A stretch of DNA of 64,000 nucleotides from Mauremys mutica. Taxonomy: Eukaryota > Chordata > Testudines > Geoemydidae. The DNA lies in assembly GCF_020497125.1 (NCBI RefSeq), contig NC_059075.1, positions 58,795,321 through 58,859,320 of the forward strand. The letters are read 5' to 3'. Shown one piece after another: positions 11,359-22,052 of this stretch. The position numbers and the translations under genes were made by a program. Numbering within the stretch: the stretch's first letter is position 1; every line of letters begins with the position of its first letter. The notes beneath the pieces are model-generated. The model saw only the letters and a list, made by a program, of their open reading frames with translations, was not told the origin of the DNA and made no database searches.

Positions 11359-13291
11359 GTAAGTGCTTTAACCATGTAAACTTTTATTCTTAATATAACA
11401 GGAATCTGAAGTATGTGAAAAGGAGGTCTCTCTATATATGGGGATAGAACAGAAATCCTCCTGGGAGATCTCCATGAAGCTCTCCTGGAGGTAATCAAAA
11501 AGCCTCCGCAGGAGGTTCCTGGGGAGAGCTGCCTTATTGGGTGCTCCGTGGTAGCACAGTTTTCCGCGCGAGGCTTTCATGAGCTACTCAGGGAGCATTG
11601 CCTCCCCAAGCACGGCTGCATAGGGCCCTGGTTTGTGCTGGCTTTCACGCAGCATGCGCTCTCTATCTCCTTCAGTGACCGTCCTCAGGGTGATCTCGCT
11701 CGGAGACTTCTGCATCTAATTAGGGGAATTACTGTAATGTTACGCCTGGTCCAAAGTATTTGTAAAAAATCTCCGGACAGACAGCATAGCAGAGACTCAG
11801 CACGCTGCTGCGTGACGAGCGTAACGGAAAGCCAAAGATTCAAATGGACGCTCATGGAGGGAGGGGGGACTGAGGACGCAAGGTATCCCACAGTTCCTGC
11901 TGTCTCCGAAAAGCATTTGCATTCTTGGCTGAGCTCCAAATGCTTCTAGGGTCAAAAACAGTGTCCGCGGTGGGTCAGGGCATAGCTCGGCAATTTACGC
12001 AGCCCCCCACCCTCCCCCAGAAGTGAAAGGGAAAACAATCCTCTCTTGACTCTTTTACATGTCACCCTATCTTTACTGAATGCTGCAGATAGACGCGATG
12101 GTGCAGCACTCAACACCAACATCCTTGCTCCCCCCACGCTATGGATGGCTGATGGTACAAAATGACTGGTACCCGTCCTCATCATCAGCCTATTGGCACA
12201 TGGGGCTGTGCAAAAGGACTGGTAACCATGCCGACTAGCATCGGTAAGGTCAATCAAGGGCGCCTGGTCCTAATTTTTCGTGGTAGATGGTACAGTATGG
12301 CTGATAACCATCGTCATCATAGCAACAGGGGGCTGAGCTCCATCAGCCCCCACCCTTCATGTGTAAAGAAAAGATTCAATTTCCCCTGGACTAGCAGAGG
12401 GATGCTGGGCTCCTCTCCTCCACACTCCTTAATGTCCTATCTGGACTATCATAGCAACTGGAGGCTGCCTTCCACTCATTTCTCACTAACAAGTCACTGT
12501 GTCTTATTCCTGCATTCTTTATTACTTTATCACACAAGTGGGGGGACAATGCTATGGTAGCCCAGGAAGGCTGGGGGAAGAATGGAATGAACAGGTGGGG
12601 TTGTTGCAGGAGCACCCCTGTGAATAGCATACAGCTCATAATTTCTGCAGGATCTGACACAGAGCAGCTGTGCTCTCTGGTTCTCTGATACAGTGGTTCT
12701 CTAGTACACTTGCCCATATTCTAGGGAGGACTGATTCTATTTTTAGATACCAAAAAGGAGGGATTGACTCAGGGAGTCATTCCCAATTTTGGCTTTTGCG
12801 CCCCTGGCTAAGAGCAGCCAGGGGCACTTATGACAGCAGCAAATGGTGCAGTGCAAAAGGACTGGTAACCATGCCCATCTTATTACCAATTTATGGTATG
12901 GTAGATGGTACAATATGGCTGGTAACCATCTCTGCTATCATGCAAAAGCAAAAGCATGCTGCTGTGTAGCGCTGCTGGACCGCCTCTGTCAGCGGCATCT
13001 AGTACACATACGGTGACAGGCACAAAAGGCAAAACAGGCTCCATGGTTTCCACGCTGTGGTGTCTGCCAGGGCAATCCAGGGAAAACAGGCTTGAAATGA
13101 TTGTCTGCTGTAGCTTTCCCGGAGGAAGGGATGACTGACGACATTTACCATTTTCGCGGGTGGTTCTGGGTTTTTGCCCCATCAGGCACTGGGATCTCAA
13201 CCCAGAATTCACAGAGACAAACTAGACTGTGTTCATTGTTTGCAAAAATTTATCTTTGCAAGGAATTCACTCCCTTTTTCCCATCACACAG
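11359..13291 (+). other. Intron of the Harbinger Myb-like gene
   Basis: The donor is GTAAGTGCTT and the acceptor is CCCTTTTTCCCATCACACAG, with a pyrimidine-rich tract before AG. The length is 1933 bp. No separate gene is seen in it; open frames such as 11548-11949 have no domain. It contains repeated modules at 12143-12940, listed separately. Confidence 0.8.
12143..12940 (+). repeat. Dispersed internal repeat modules in the Harbinger intron
   Basis: Two motifs recur as an ordered pair. Motif 1 (GTGCAAAAGGACTGGTAACC) is at 12210 and again at 12852. Motif 2 (GTAGATGGTACARTATGGCT, then GRTAACCATC) is at 12283 and 12899. A third, degenerate motif-2 copy lies at 12143-12184. The pairs are about 640 bp apart, so the intron seems to have grown by duplication. 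Function is unknown; protein-binding subterminal-type repeats are only a guess. Confidence 0.75.
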
Positions 13292-13828
13292 CTTCGACTG
13301 TCTCCAGACCCGCCACAGCATCCCCCTCACAGAGGCTGGCAAAGATTAGGCGGCGAAAGAAAAAGACAGGGGACGAGATGTTCGCTGAACTTATGGGGTG
13401 CTCCCGAGACGAGGCGGACCAGCAGAGCCAGTGGAGGGAGACCCTCTCTCTGTACCAGCGCTCACACAGCGAAGGGGAGGAGAGGTGGCGTGAGGAAGAC
13501 AAGCAGGCGAGTCAAACGCTGCTTGGACTAATGAGGGAGCAAACGGACATGCTCCTGCGCCTTGTGCATGTTCTGCAGGACCTCAGGCAGGAGGACAGAG
13601 CCCCCCTGCAGTGTATCTGCAACCGCCCTCCCCCGCCACAAAGTCCCATACCCCCCTCACCCAAAATAACCAGAAGGAGGGGCGCCAGAGCCCGTGTAAA
13701 CTGTCACTGCACCCCAGCAGAGTGCTCAAGTACCCAAAAGCTCTCATACCCTAAATTTTGAGAAGTCCTTTCCTTCCCGCCTCACCCAAGCCCCCATCCC
13801 AATTTCATCCCCTAACTGTCTAGTTGAT

Positions 13829-13834
13829 AATAAA
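13829..13834 (+). terminator. Poly(A) signal AATAAA after the Myb-like gene
   Basis: AATAAA lies 68 bases after the stop codon of the Myb-like gene in an AT-rich context, the correct place for a polymerase II cleavage signal. Confidence 0.6.
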
Positions 13835-14356
13835 AAATACTTTTCTGTTAATTACTGTTTCCGTCATGTTCTTTTAGAGGAGACTGTGTTTGAAGGGGGG
13901 GAAGGGGGTTGGTAATTTGACAGGACAATCACCTTTACCAGAGTACAGACATGGGGGCAGGATCAGCAGCAGGTCACACACACACTGCTGTCAGTACGCA
14001 CCCTGGTCGGTATGGGAGGTGGTTTGCAGGTTCTGTGTGGGTGGGGGGGTACGTGACTTTGTAGCGGGGGAGGGGGGTTACAGATCTCATGCAACGGTCC
14101 CTGTCCTGGACCACAGAGCCACGCAGCAGAGGAATCTGTATCTGTCCTCCCCCGCCAAAAGGCCACATAGCCCCCGCACACAGAGTCCCAAAAAGGAGGG
14201 ATGGCAGGCTCCGTTGAAACATCCAGTCCGGCACTGCAGACCGCTCTGGGAGCAGGAGCCTGTCATTCCTCGAGTTTACAGGCGGTCTTTACATCACTGC
14301 ACACCCTACCCAGCACAGTCCGTGTCCCGGTTTCAACCCTGTAACGCAAAGTCATC

Positions 14357-14401
14357 AATAAAGAAACCTTTGTAAAGTTACAGTGGAACATGTATTTTAT
14401 T
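14357..14401. terminator. Convergent poly(A) signals between the two Harbinger genes
   Basis: AATAAA on plus is at 14357-14362. AATAAA on minus is at 14396-14401 (TTTATT on plus). They point at each other about 35 bases apart, between the plus-strand Myb-like gene and the minus-strand transposase. This fits convergent transcription units with overlapping 3' ends. Confidence 0.55.
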
Positions 14402-14499
14402 TTTAAATGTGTGTTGGAAGTTGGGGAAGCGGGGTGGGCGGGGTATGTAACTGCAGATGCTAGTCAACAGTAACTTGGTAAAGAAACAGGGGCAGGTTC

Positions 14500-15025
14500 A
14501 GCTTCTCTGTAAAGAAACTGAACAGTCACAGGTCACGCTGCTCGCTGCTCGCTGGTACTTGAAGAGTTCCTTGTCGCTGTGCAAGGCGCCTGCATAAGGC
14601 TTCACGAGCCAGAGCATTACCGGGTAGGCTGGGTCCCCGACGATCACTATAGGCATCTGCACATCCCCAAGACTTATTTTGTGGTCCGGGAAGAAACTAC
14701 CTTCCTGCAGGCGTCTAAACAGACCACAGTTCCTGAAAACACGCACGTCATGAACTTTGCCTGGCCACTCGACGTTGATGTTGGTAAAACGTCCCCCATG
14801 GTCCACCAGTGCTCGCAGCACCATTGAAATGTAGCCCTATTTCTCAGCAGCTGACTGTGGAAGAGGTGGACGATAAGGTGCGAGGAGTTGACAACGGCCA
14901 TAACTGCAGCGGGATCCGTGCTCAAAGTGCTGTGGCGCCCGCGCTGTCACTGAGCAGAAAAGTGCACGAACAGATTGCCCGCAGGCGCTTTCAGGGAGGG
15001 AGGGAGGGCGTGATTGACGGTTCAA
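14500..15025 (-). pseudogene. Harbinger DDE transposase remnant
   Basis: This would cut and join transposon ends with three acidic residues. On the minus strand the segment from about 14845 reads GYISMVLRALVDHGGRFTNI, then WPGKVHDVRVFRN, GLFRRLQEGSFFPD and IVIVGDPAYPVMLWLVKPYA. VGDPAYP holds the second catalytic Asp of the PIF/Harbinger family. An in-frame TAG at 14834-14836 interrupts the frame just before this part. The region of the first Asp (usually DGTHI-like) is too worn to read, and the sequence derails after KELFKYQ, where the catalytic Glu region should follow. So at least one and probably two active-site residues are lost. The usual family length is several hundred residues; here about 100 are recognisable. 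Confidence 0.8.
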
Positions 15026-15472
15026 TTATGACAGTTACCCAAAACCACCCTCGACACATTTTTCCCCCCAGCATGCATTGGGGGGAAATCCCAGAATTCC
15101 AGTGGGCAGCGGGGAGTGCGGGAACTGTGGAATAGCTTCCCACAGTGCACCGCTTCCAAAGTCAACGCTGGCCCCGTTACTGTGGACTCGCACAGTCGAA
15201 CTAGTGTATTTAGTGTGGATACACAACTTCGACTTCATAAGGTCGATTCCACAAATTCAAATTAAGTTGATTCGAAATAGTCTTGTAGTGTAGACATACC
15301 CTTTGTGTTGACAGCACTATGTCAGTGGGAGACCTTCTCCTGTCAACATAGCTGCCACCTCTCAGGAAGACAGAGTCCGCATGCCAATGGGAGAAACTCT
15401 CCCGTTGGCGTAGGTAGCATCTTCATGAAGTGCTCCTGCAGCCGCTGCAGCACTGTAAGTGTAGACAAGCCC

Positions 15473-16304
15473 TTGAACTTGTTACTGCAGCATTTGGTGG
15501 GAGAGAACTTGTCCATGAGTCACTGCTATTTCTTCAATTGGTCTGTCCACTTGGCTTCATTTCCACCAAGACAGACCGTGAATCTCTGACTGTGTGTTTT
15601 CTCTTTTCCCTTCTGAAGTACTGTTGCTTAGGAATTATGATAGACATGGCCACTGTAAACATGTGCAGTGCATTTTACCCTTGAAGAGCCAGCACCCTCT
15701 AGTGATAGATGGGAAAGCTCCTCCAAGCACTTCTCCCAGTCTGGGAAGGGTTTTCAATTGCTATTATCTGAATTTTTACGCTTGTAATTTTTTATTAATG
15801 TCATGTTCATGTAAGGTTCTGAATTCCCAACACTGGAGGCTGAAGGGCTCTACAGGGACAGCGTGGGCAGCAGCAGTGCAGCTTTCCCCTACAATCTCTC
15901 AGCATGACCCTCACCCCAGAGCAGAGACTTGCCTCTAGGGGTGAGAGCATAGGTCAGCATCTATTTCCTCATCAGCCTCTCTCCTGAGACTGACAATGAG
16001 AATGGCAATTAGTTCCAGCTGAGATTGTGGACTTAGAACAAGAATGAGGCCATCTGTTTATTAGCTTTCTTTTTGTAAGAGCCTCTAAAATGAGGTGACT
16101 TCAACAAGATGAAGTTTAATTCATTTAGGAAAAAGAAACAACACACCGCAGACACTAGCTACAAATGACAGGGCTGCCATCAGACCATTTTTATTTTCTC
16201 ATTGTACTTGCCATCTCTTCATTCATTGGTCATTCCCAATCCAGCACAACAGCTGTAATATCAGATTATAGATGCATGAATTCACTCGAGAGATGTACAT
16301 TTAG
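15473..16304. other. Unique sequence, no gene seen
   Basis: About 830 bases between the MITE/Harbinger composite and the hAT MITE at 16313. Only chance open frames are visible. Confidence 0.55.
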
Positions 16305-16312
16305 GGATAGGC

Positions 16313-16526
16313 CAGGGGTTCTCAAACTGGACGTCAGAACCCCTCAGGGGGTCATTAGGTTATTATATAGGGGGTCATGAGCTGTCAGCCTCCACCTTAA
16401 ACTCCTCTTTGCACCCACCATTCATAATGGTATTCAATATATAAAAAAGCATGTTTAATTTATAAGGGAGGGTCACACTCAGAGGCTTGCTACATGGGGA
16501 TCACAAGTAAAGTTTGAGAACCACTG
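16313..16526 (+). mobile_element. hAT MITE with perfect 8-bp target duplication
   Basis: The 214-bp element starts CAGGGGTTCTCAAACTGG and ends AGTTTGAGAACCACTG, so the ends are near-identical inverted repeats with the CAG...CTG form of hAT elements. GGATAGGC flanks both sides exactly (16305-16312 and 16527-16534), which proves the boundaries. It has no open frame. A sister copy is at 46551-46749. It must have been moved by a hAT transposase encoded elsewhere. Confidence 0.92.
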
Positions 16527-16534
16527 GGATAGGC

Positions 16535-19439
16535 TATAAATAAGCAGCTCTAATGGGGACATATTTCTAAATATTTTAAATTTAAATTATGCTACTAAGC
16601 TCTTTTGTTACCTCAGTACTGATGATTTACAGATTTCAGAGGAAGCCTACTATCAGCCAAGGCATGATTGCACAACCAGGACAAACTACAGATGTCATCT
16701 GGGAATGCTCAGAAAGTTGCTTTTATATATATATATAAAAAGACAGACATTCTGCTTCCAGCGGAACCATGTCCTTATATGTAGCAGCGTGGGCAGTGAC
16801 TTCCTATGACATGCAGCAGAGTTACACAAATGGTGTTCCTTTAACTTACCAAATTTGACAGGCTACTGCCTGTTCTTTGATGGAAGGAATGTCATTGCAC
16901 ACGTTCTGTGCTGTTCCCAATGATGACCCTGATCAAAATTTCCACCTGAAAGAGAATAAAACTGTAGAACGTGCTGTAGTAAAACAATAACGGGGGCAGA
17001 GGGAGGGGGAAATTGAGTAAGAGCCAATAGTTATCAGCTCTCTTGGAGACAATTCCTAATCCTTATGCCTTGTTCTGCATTACAGCCATTTACTTTGTAG
17101 CTGTAAGAGCTTGAAAACTTTGTGTGTGTTCTTAAATTCACATTCAGGTCTCTCCTCTGATCTTTTGCTCTTTGGTATGCACTTACACAATTGATATATG
17201 CAGCTCAATGCCCATATATTCTGTCTCTTGAGTAAGCCATATGGAGAATACCGGAGAGTTAAAGCTCAGAAGGAATTTTAAAAACTGCTTATTGTATTGA
17301 TTTCAATTTTTTGCAAGGGAAGGAGAGTGGAATAGAAATAGAAAGCCATAGAAAAATGCAATCTATATAGCCCATGTAACAAATAATTTAAAAAATCTTC
17401 AAAATGTCTTAAGTTTTATAGTGTGCTTATCATCATGGTAACCAAGAATCTTCATAGTATCTCAGAACCTTCTAATGTTATAAGTAGTGGGAATAATTTG
17501 GATAATAAGTTCCAATGAATTACAGTTCTAGGAAAGAAAGTTATTTCAAAACAACCTGCATATGCTGAATAGTAATCTATAGTGTCTATTGAATAGTGAC
17601 AACTGCTTTCTATTCTTACACAGAAAAATAGATATCCCTACCAATATTATATTTTAATAAGAAAGTACTGATTCTAAATCATTTACCATACTACAGGTGG
17701 ATGGGCTTGACGAGTAATTATTGACCTGTGCAGCTTTTCTGGAATTATTTCTGTTTTATTAATTAAATCAGCAGTGCAGCTGAGCTGAACCTGTGAGAGA
17801 CATTCTGGTATTAGCCTTATGTATGAGAAATAAAATGTTAAATTCCATTAATGGAAATTCACAAAGGAATGCATCACCATGGAAATCTTCACTAGGAAGG
17901 TTACCACATCATAACCATCTCAAACCTGTGACTATTTACCTGGTAGTTCCCCCTCCTCTTTCTTCCAGTTTGTTTTTCCTCCTACTAGCTTTCTTTCCAA
18001 GCCCCCCTCTCTCTCCAATCTTCTATTCTGCCTCTTAGGATCTTGCCCCGCCCTTCTCTCTTTTCCAAATATCATGCCTAATGATTGGATAAGGTACATT
18101 TACATCCCCCCCAAAATGGCATGTGCAGTCCTTGAAATAGTGTGTCAATCCTCAGCTGGTGGAAATTTAGCTACTCTGATTTCCACCAGCAAACAATCTG
18201 GCCAATTGACTAATCCTCTTGGTTAAACTGCTGCTTTGTATTATTTGTGTTGCCCTGGTACTCTTCTCCTGCAAAACCGGAAGCATAAAACAAAACTAAT
18301 GCCCATAGTACTGTAATTATGTTTAATTTGAGCTTTTCCATTCAAAGGGGAGCTTTTCAATTCAAAGAACACTAAAACCATGAAGGGAGGTAGAGGTGAA
18401 TCAAATCGGCAGCGTATGTGAATTTCTGAATGAATGTTGTCTTGTGTGGGCACCGTTCAATAAATTGCTTCTGCAAGTCTGCTGAAGCTTAATAGAAACT
18501 TTAAAAAATTAGACAAGAAATATCTATCTGATGATAAATTTCCAAAGGAAGGAAGGGGAGGAAATGGTCAATGACACGCACTTTGAATCAAAGTTGGTGA
18601 TTCTACAAATACATGTGCCAAACTTATGTCCTTATATTGATCAGATGCAAATGAAAAAATAGCAACACTCAATGTATCAAAAAGTTAGATACTATTGCTA
18701 CAATTCTGATTTCTACTCTTGATGCATCTGCTGCTGGTTCAGTTTCGTAAGTGAAAGAATTTCAAGGGTGAAGGGCAAATTCAACTGTCCCTATAACTCT
18801 AGGAAAAAACAGAACAGCTGTTGCAGACGGAACTAATAATATTACAACTAATGTTACTTCATGGGGCTCAGGTACTGAGAAAGGATACCACAAACCAGCA
18901 TATTTTTCTTTGTTTGTTCATTTGTTTTTAAAACTTTGCAAATATAATTGATGAACAGAAAACAATAGCTGGGTGTTTGGGTGTTACTGAAGCATCTGCA
19001 AATATGTCACTTGAAATTTTACTCTCAAAATCTATTTGTACCCTCTTGACTATTAATACTGTAATGTAGGCTGAAAACTGGCTACAGGGCTAACCTAAAC
19101 AAAGGGATCATGGATATTCCATGGGTAGAACATGAGGTAAATTGCAAAATAAACTATTCATGGTAAAATTATTTGCCCATTTCTAATTCCAATCTATAAA
19201 GCCTTATGGTTCAAGTTTGCCTCTTGTTGCATATTTGAGACAATTGGCCAGATCCTCACCCATCTATCAGTGAATCATTTCAACAGTAGAAGCCATTTGG
19301 ACATTTCCACTAATAGCCACTGGATTTGAATTCTAGAGGACTGGGAGCAGGATTTACTTTATGGACGGTCCCTCAAATCTGGAATTTGCTTCTCTTTTTG
19401 ATTTGGCAAGCTAGGTTAGTTGACCTTCAAGAACAGGAC
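16535..19439. other. Unique sequence, no gene seen
   Basis: About 2.9 kb with no recognisable exon or transposon. A short (TA)n tract lies at 16724-16737, a pyrimidine-rich run at 17948-18055, and an imperfect local duplication (GAGCTTTTCCATTCAAAG and GAGCTTTTCAATTCAAAG) at about 18331-18368. Confidence 0.55.
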
Positions 19440-19760
19440 AAGTCGATCTAGTCAAAAAAATGCAACTATTTTTCCACTGGGAATTTTTGAACATTTTCAT
19501 TAAAAAAAATTCCTGTGAAATTTTATGTTATGAAAAATCTAATCAAAAACCAAAACAATCTGAAAACCAAAAACCAAGTTTTTTTAAATCAGAAAAAAAC
19601 CCAAAAGATTATAAAAATACCAAAAATATTTACTGAAAAGTTTTCTTTTTCCTTTTTTTTTTGGACAAAGATGGAAAACTTTGACCAAAATGAACATTTT
19701 CAGTTTAGTCAAAAAAATCATTTTTCCATCTAAAAATTTTTTTTTAAATTACTATGAGAC
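19440..19760. repeat. A/T-rich degenerate repeat region
   Basis: Alternating runs of AAAAA and TTTTT with recurring GAAAA, TTTTC and CAAAAA words, for example GTCAAAAAAATG at 19453 and AGTCAAAAAAATC at 19707. It looks like a worn low-complexity or MITE-derived unit. The family is not identified. Confidence 0.45.
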
Positions 19761-21473
19761 TAACTTTGAGACTTAGGTATTTAATCAGATTTTTGCCTGA
19801 AGGTGGGTGATGTGTCTATGTTTGAGAAAAGTGTTTGATACTTTTATGGTTGTGTTTTAAATGTACATATGCTCAGAGGCTTCTGGTGAACCGGTTTGTG
19901 TTAGGCTACCCAGAGAACCCATAGTATTCTATCAGGTTACAGTCCAAAGGAGGCCATTGACTCAGAGAAGGACCCCACGGATAAACACAATTACTACTTG
20001 CAGCCAGATATGTTAGAGCTTGTTTTTAGAAAAGGACAGATCCCCCTACAATGAATGTCATGGAGAAATAAAGTATGAGAAATCCATTCAATGGGAAAAT
20101 GTGAGAGCTTTACATTAGGCTCAAGTACATTTCATAATCTATGGTTACCAATTTTGGAATTTGCACAAAATAAATACAAAGCTAATGATAAGAGGTTGAA
20201 CAAACACAAGTATGTCTTTTAAAGATAACAAATACAGGTTATGAATAAGATTTGGTAATGCTTGTATAGAAAGTTCATGTGTGTCAATAATGACTTTTTT
20301 TAAGTCACTGTAGGCATTCAATTCCCCACCTTTCACTTAATCCCATATCTTGACTTTGTCTACATTTTTTAAGTCAATTTTCCCTAGAAAGATTTCAGGG
20401 TTCCAGCTCCCTGCTAGTGTGACTATTGGATTGTAGGAGGTCTCTTCAGCAAAATTGGGGTTTATAGGAGACCTAAGTCACATTTATTCTTGTAACCAAG
20501 AACATTTGTGTTTTGTCCTTACCAAGTTCTCATCACTTCCCCCTGACCCTTACCCTGTAACAACAAAGGTACGTTAATAAATGTCTAGCAGGATAAAACT
20601 ATCATTAAAATGAGGTGTCATGGGGGCTTGCTATTTTGCTTTTTAAAAAACCAAAAAGGGCTAAATAGGAAAAAGGAAGGTCACACACCACACAGGAAAG
20701 AGTGTGACATGGAAAATCCAAGCACTTCCCAGAAAGGATGAGAAAGTAGAGTTGTAAGGCAGGAATTTTTCTGAAAGCAATCCTGTCATGTTCATGATGT
20801 CTGTCCATCCTATGGGTAGCTGAAGTCTGTATCCGGGAGGAAGTGCATGAGATGGAAAATTGAAGCTGAAGAACTTGAATAAAAGTTGCCATAGCATTTG
20901 GGAAAACATGTAAATGTTGTCAACCTGAGGTCACTAGGAAGATGATAGAAGGGCTGGTAGTTACAAGTTGAAGGTGAAGACCAAAAACCTTTTATGGAGT
21001 ATATACTATTGGGGAGGTGGAGGGACAGAAATAACCATAGAACTGATCCAAAAACTGATTAAAGCCAATGGGAGACTTCCCATGAACTTTAATACGTTTT
21101 AGATAAGGCCCCATGCCATAAATATCATCTCACAAACTTCATTAGATTGTATTTTTTGCCCCTAGAGCATCCTTCCTCTTCTACCTTATTATTTAACTTT
21201 CATAGTTGCATGATCTATTAGTGGTAAATTGCATTAATTCTTGTTTGTGCACATTTTTGTAAGACGATGATTAACGTGCTTGTATGCCCCTCAGAGTGCA
21301 CCATTCTGTGGTACATTCACTCCTTTTGTTTTGTTTTTTTAAACACATTCTCTGTTTCAGCAGAGATAAATTATAAATTTTGTTATAATCATCCAACTTA
21401 ATCCCCTGAGTTCATTGTCTGGGCTTGAGGGTAAAGGAAAGTAGGAATTTCCAAAACAGATAAATATGAAGTA
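19761..21473. other. Unique sequence, no gene seen
   Basis: About 1.7 kb with chance open frames only. A weak CCAATGGGAGACTTCCCATG inverted repeat lies near 21066-21085. Confidence 0.55.
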
Positions 21474-22052
21474 CTCATAGACTCAGACTGTAATGCCAGA
21501 GGGGACCATCATGATCACAAGCTGACCTCCTTACACACTTGTGGGCCACAGAACCTTGCACACCCACTCCTGTAATAGACTCCTAACCTCTGGCTGAGTT
21601 ATTGAAATCTTCAAATCATGATTTAAAGACTTCAAGTTACAGAGTATCCACCATTTACACTAGTTTAAACCTACAAGTGATCCATGACCCATGCTGCAAA
21701 GGAAGGCAAAAAGCCTCCAGGGTTTCTACCAACCTGACCCAGGGGAAAATTCCTCCCTGACCCCAAATGTGGTGATCAATTAGACTCGGAGCATGTGGGC
21801 AAGACCCAACAGTCACACACCTGGGAAAGAATTCTCTCTAGTAACTCAGAGCCCTCCTCATCTAGTGTCCCATCACCAGCCATTGGGGATATTTGCTGCT
21901 GGCAGTCACAGATCGGCTACATGCCATTGTAGGCAGTCTCATCATACCACCCCCTCCATAAATGTACCAAGCTCAGTCTTGAAGCCAGTTAGGGTTTTTG
22001 CTCCCCTTGGAAGGCTGCTCCAGAACTTTACTCCTGTGATGGTTAGAAACCT

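Larger units (their letters stand above)
10835..13761 (+). pseudogene. Harbinger Myb/SANT-like DNA-binding protein gene, broken
   Basis: In Harbinger transposons this partner protein binds the transposon ends and brings in the transposase. The start at ATG 10835 gives MQSSPAEEFM. Two in-frame stops follow (TAA 10865, TAG 10895). From about 10913 comes the trihelix/Myb-like stretch DLIGVWGEESVLLELRSKKR ... GYSRDATQRHMKIKD. Near 11105-11136 the frame shifts by a deletion: the expected end of the domain is absent and the acidic region DSDDGTVSTASSSVMF continues in another frame. Exon 1 ends at 11358 (G|GTAAGT), intron 11359-13291, exon 2 13292-13761. The joined codon is G+CT (Ala), so phase is preserved. 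Exon 2 encodes RLAKIRRRKKKTGDEMFAEL, a charged helical region, a Pro-rich stretch and the end KLSYPKF. A poly(A) signal follows at 13829. Confidence 0.85.
10442..15301 (+). mobile_element. PIF/Harbinger DNA transposon, two-gene, defective
   Basis: The element begins GGCCTGGTCCACACTAGG and ends CTTGTAGTGTAGACATACCC. Reverse-complementing the right end gives GGGTATGTCTACACTA, an imperfect terminal inverted repeat with the left. Subterminal AATTCGAATT and TCGAA motifs crowd both ends (10469-10560 and 15190-15275). It carries two convergent genes, as Harbinger elements do: a Myb/SANT-like DNA-binding protein on plus (10835-13761, one intron) and a DDE transposase on minus (about 15025-14500). Both are damaged. 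A 3-bp target duplication is not clear (TCA on the left, TTT on the right). Class assignment is firm; the exact family is not. Confidence 0.85.
10345..15472. mobile_element. Older MITE, split by a Harbinger insertion
   Basis: The left part (10345-10441) starts GCCCCGGTCTACACTAC. The right part (15302-15472) ends TAAGTGTAGACAAGCCC, so the two outer ends form a terminal inverted repeat of GGGCxxGTCTACAC type. TTG flanks both ends (10342-10344 and 15473-15475). A second copy of the right half, inverted, is at 36372-36490. The Harbinger element between the two halves therefore inserted after this MITE was already in place. Confidence 0.7.

Noticed and set aside
11548..11949. 133-codon open frame inside the Harbinger intron
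   Set aside because: No domain. It lies between a good donor and acceptor of the Myb-like gene, and an opposite-strand frame of similar size is present.
13890..14375. 161-codon open frame after the Myb-like gene
   Set aside because: It follows the poly(A) signal of that gene, has no recognised domain and lies in the 3' region between the two convergent Harbinger genes.
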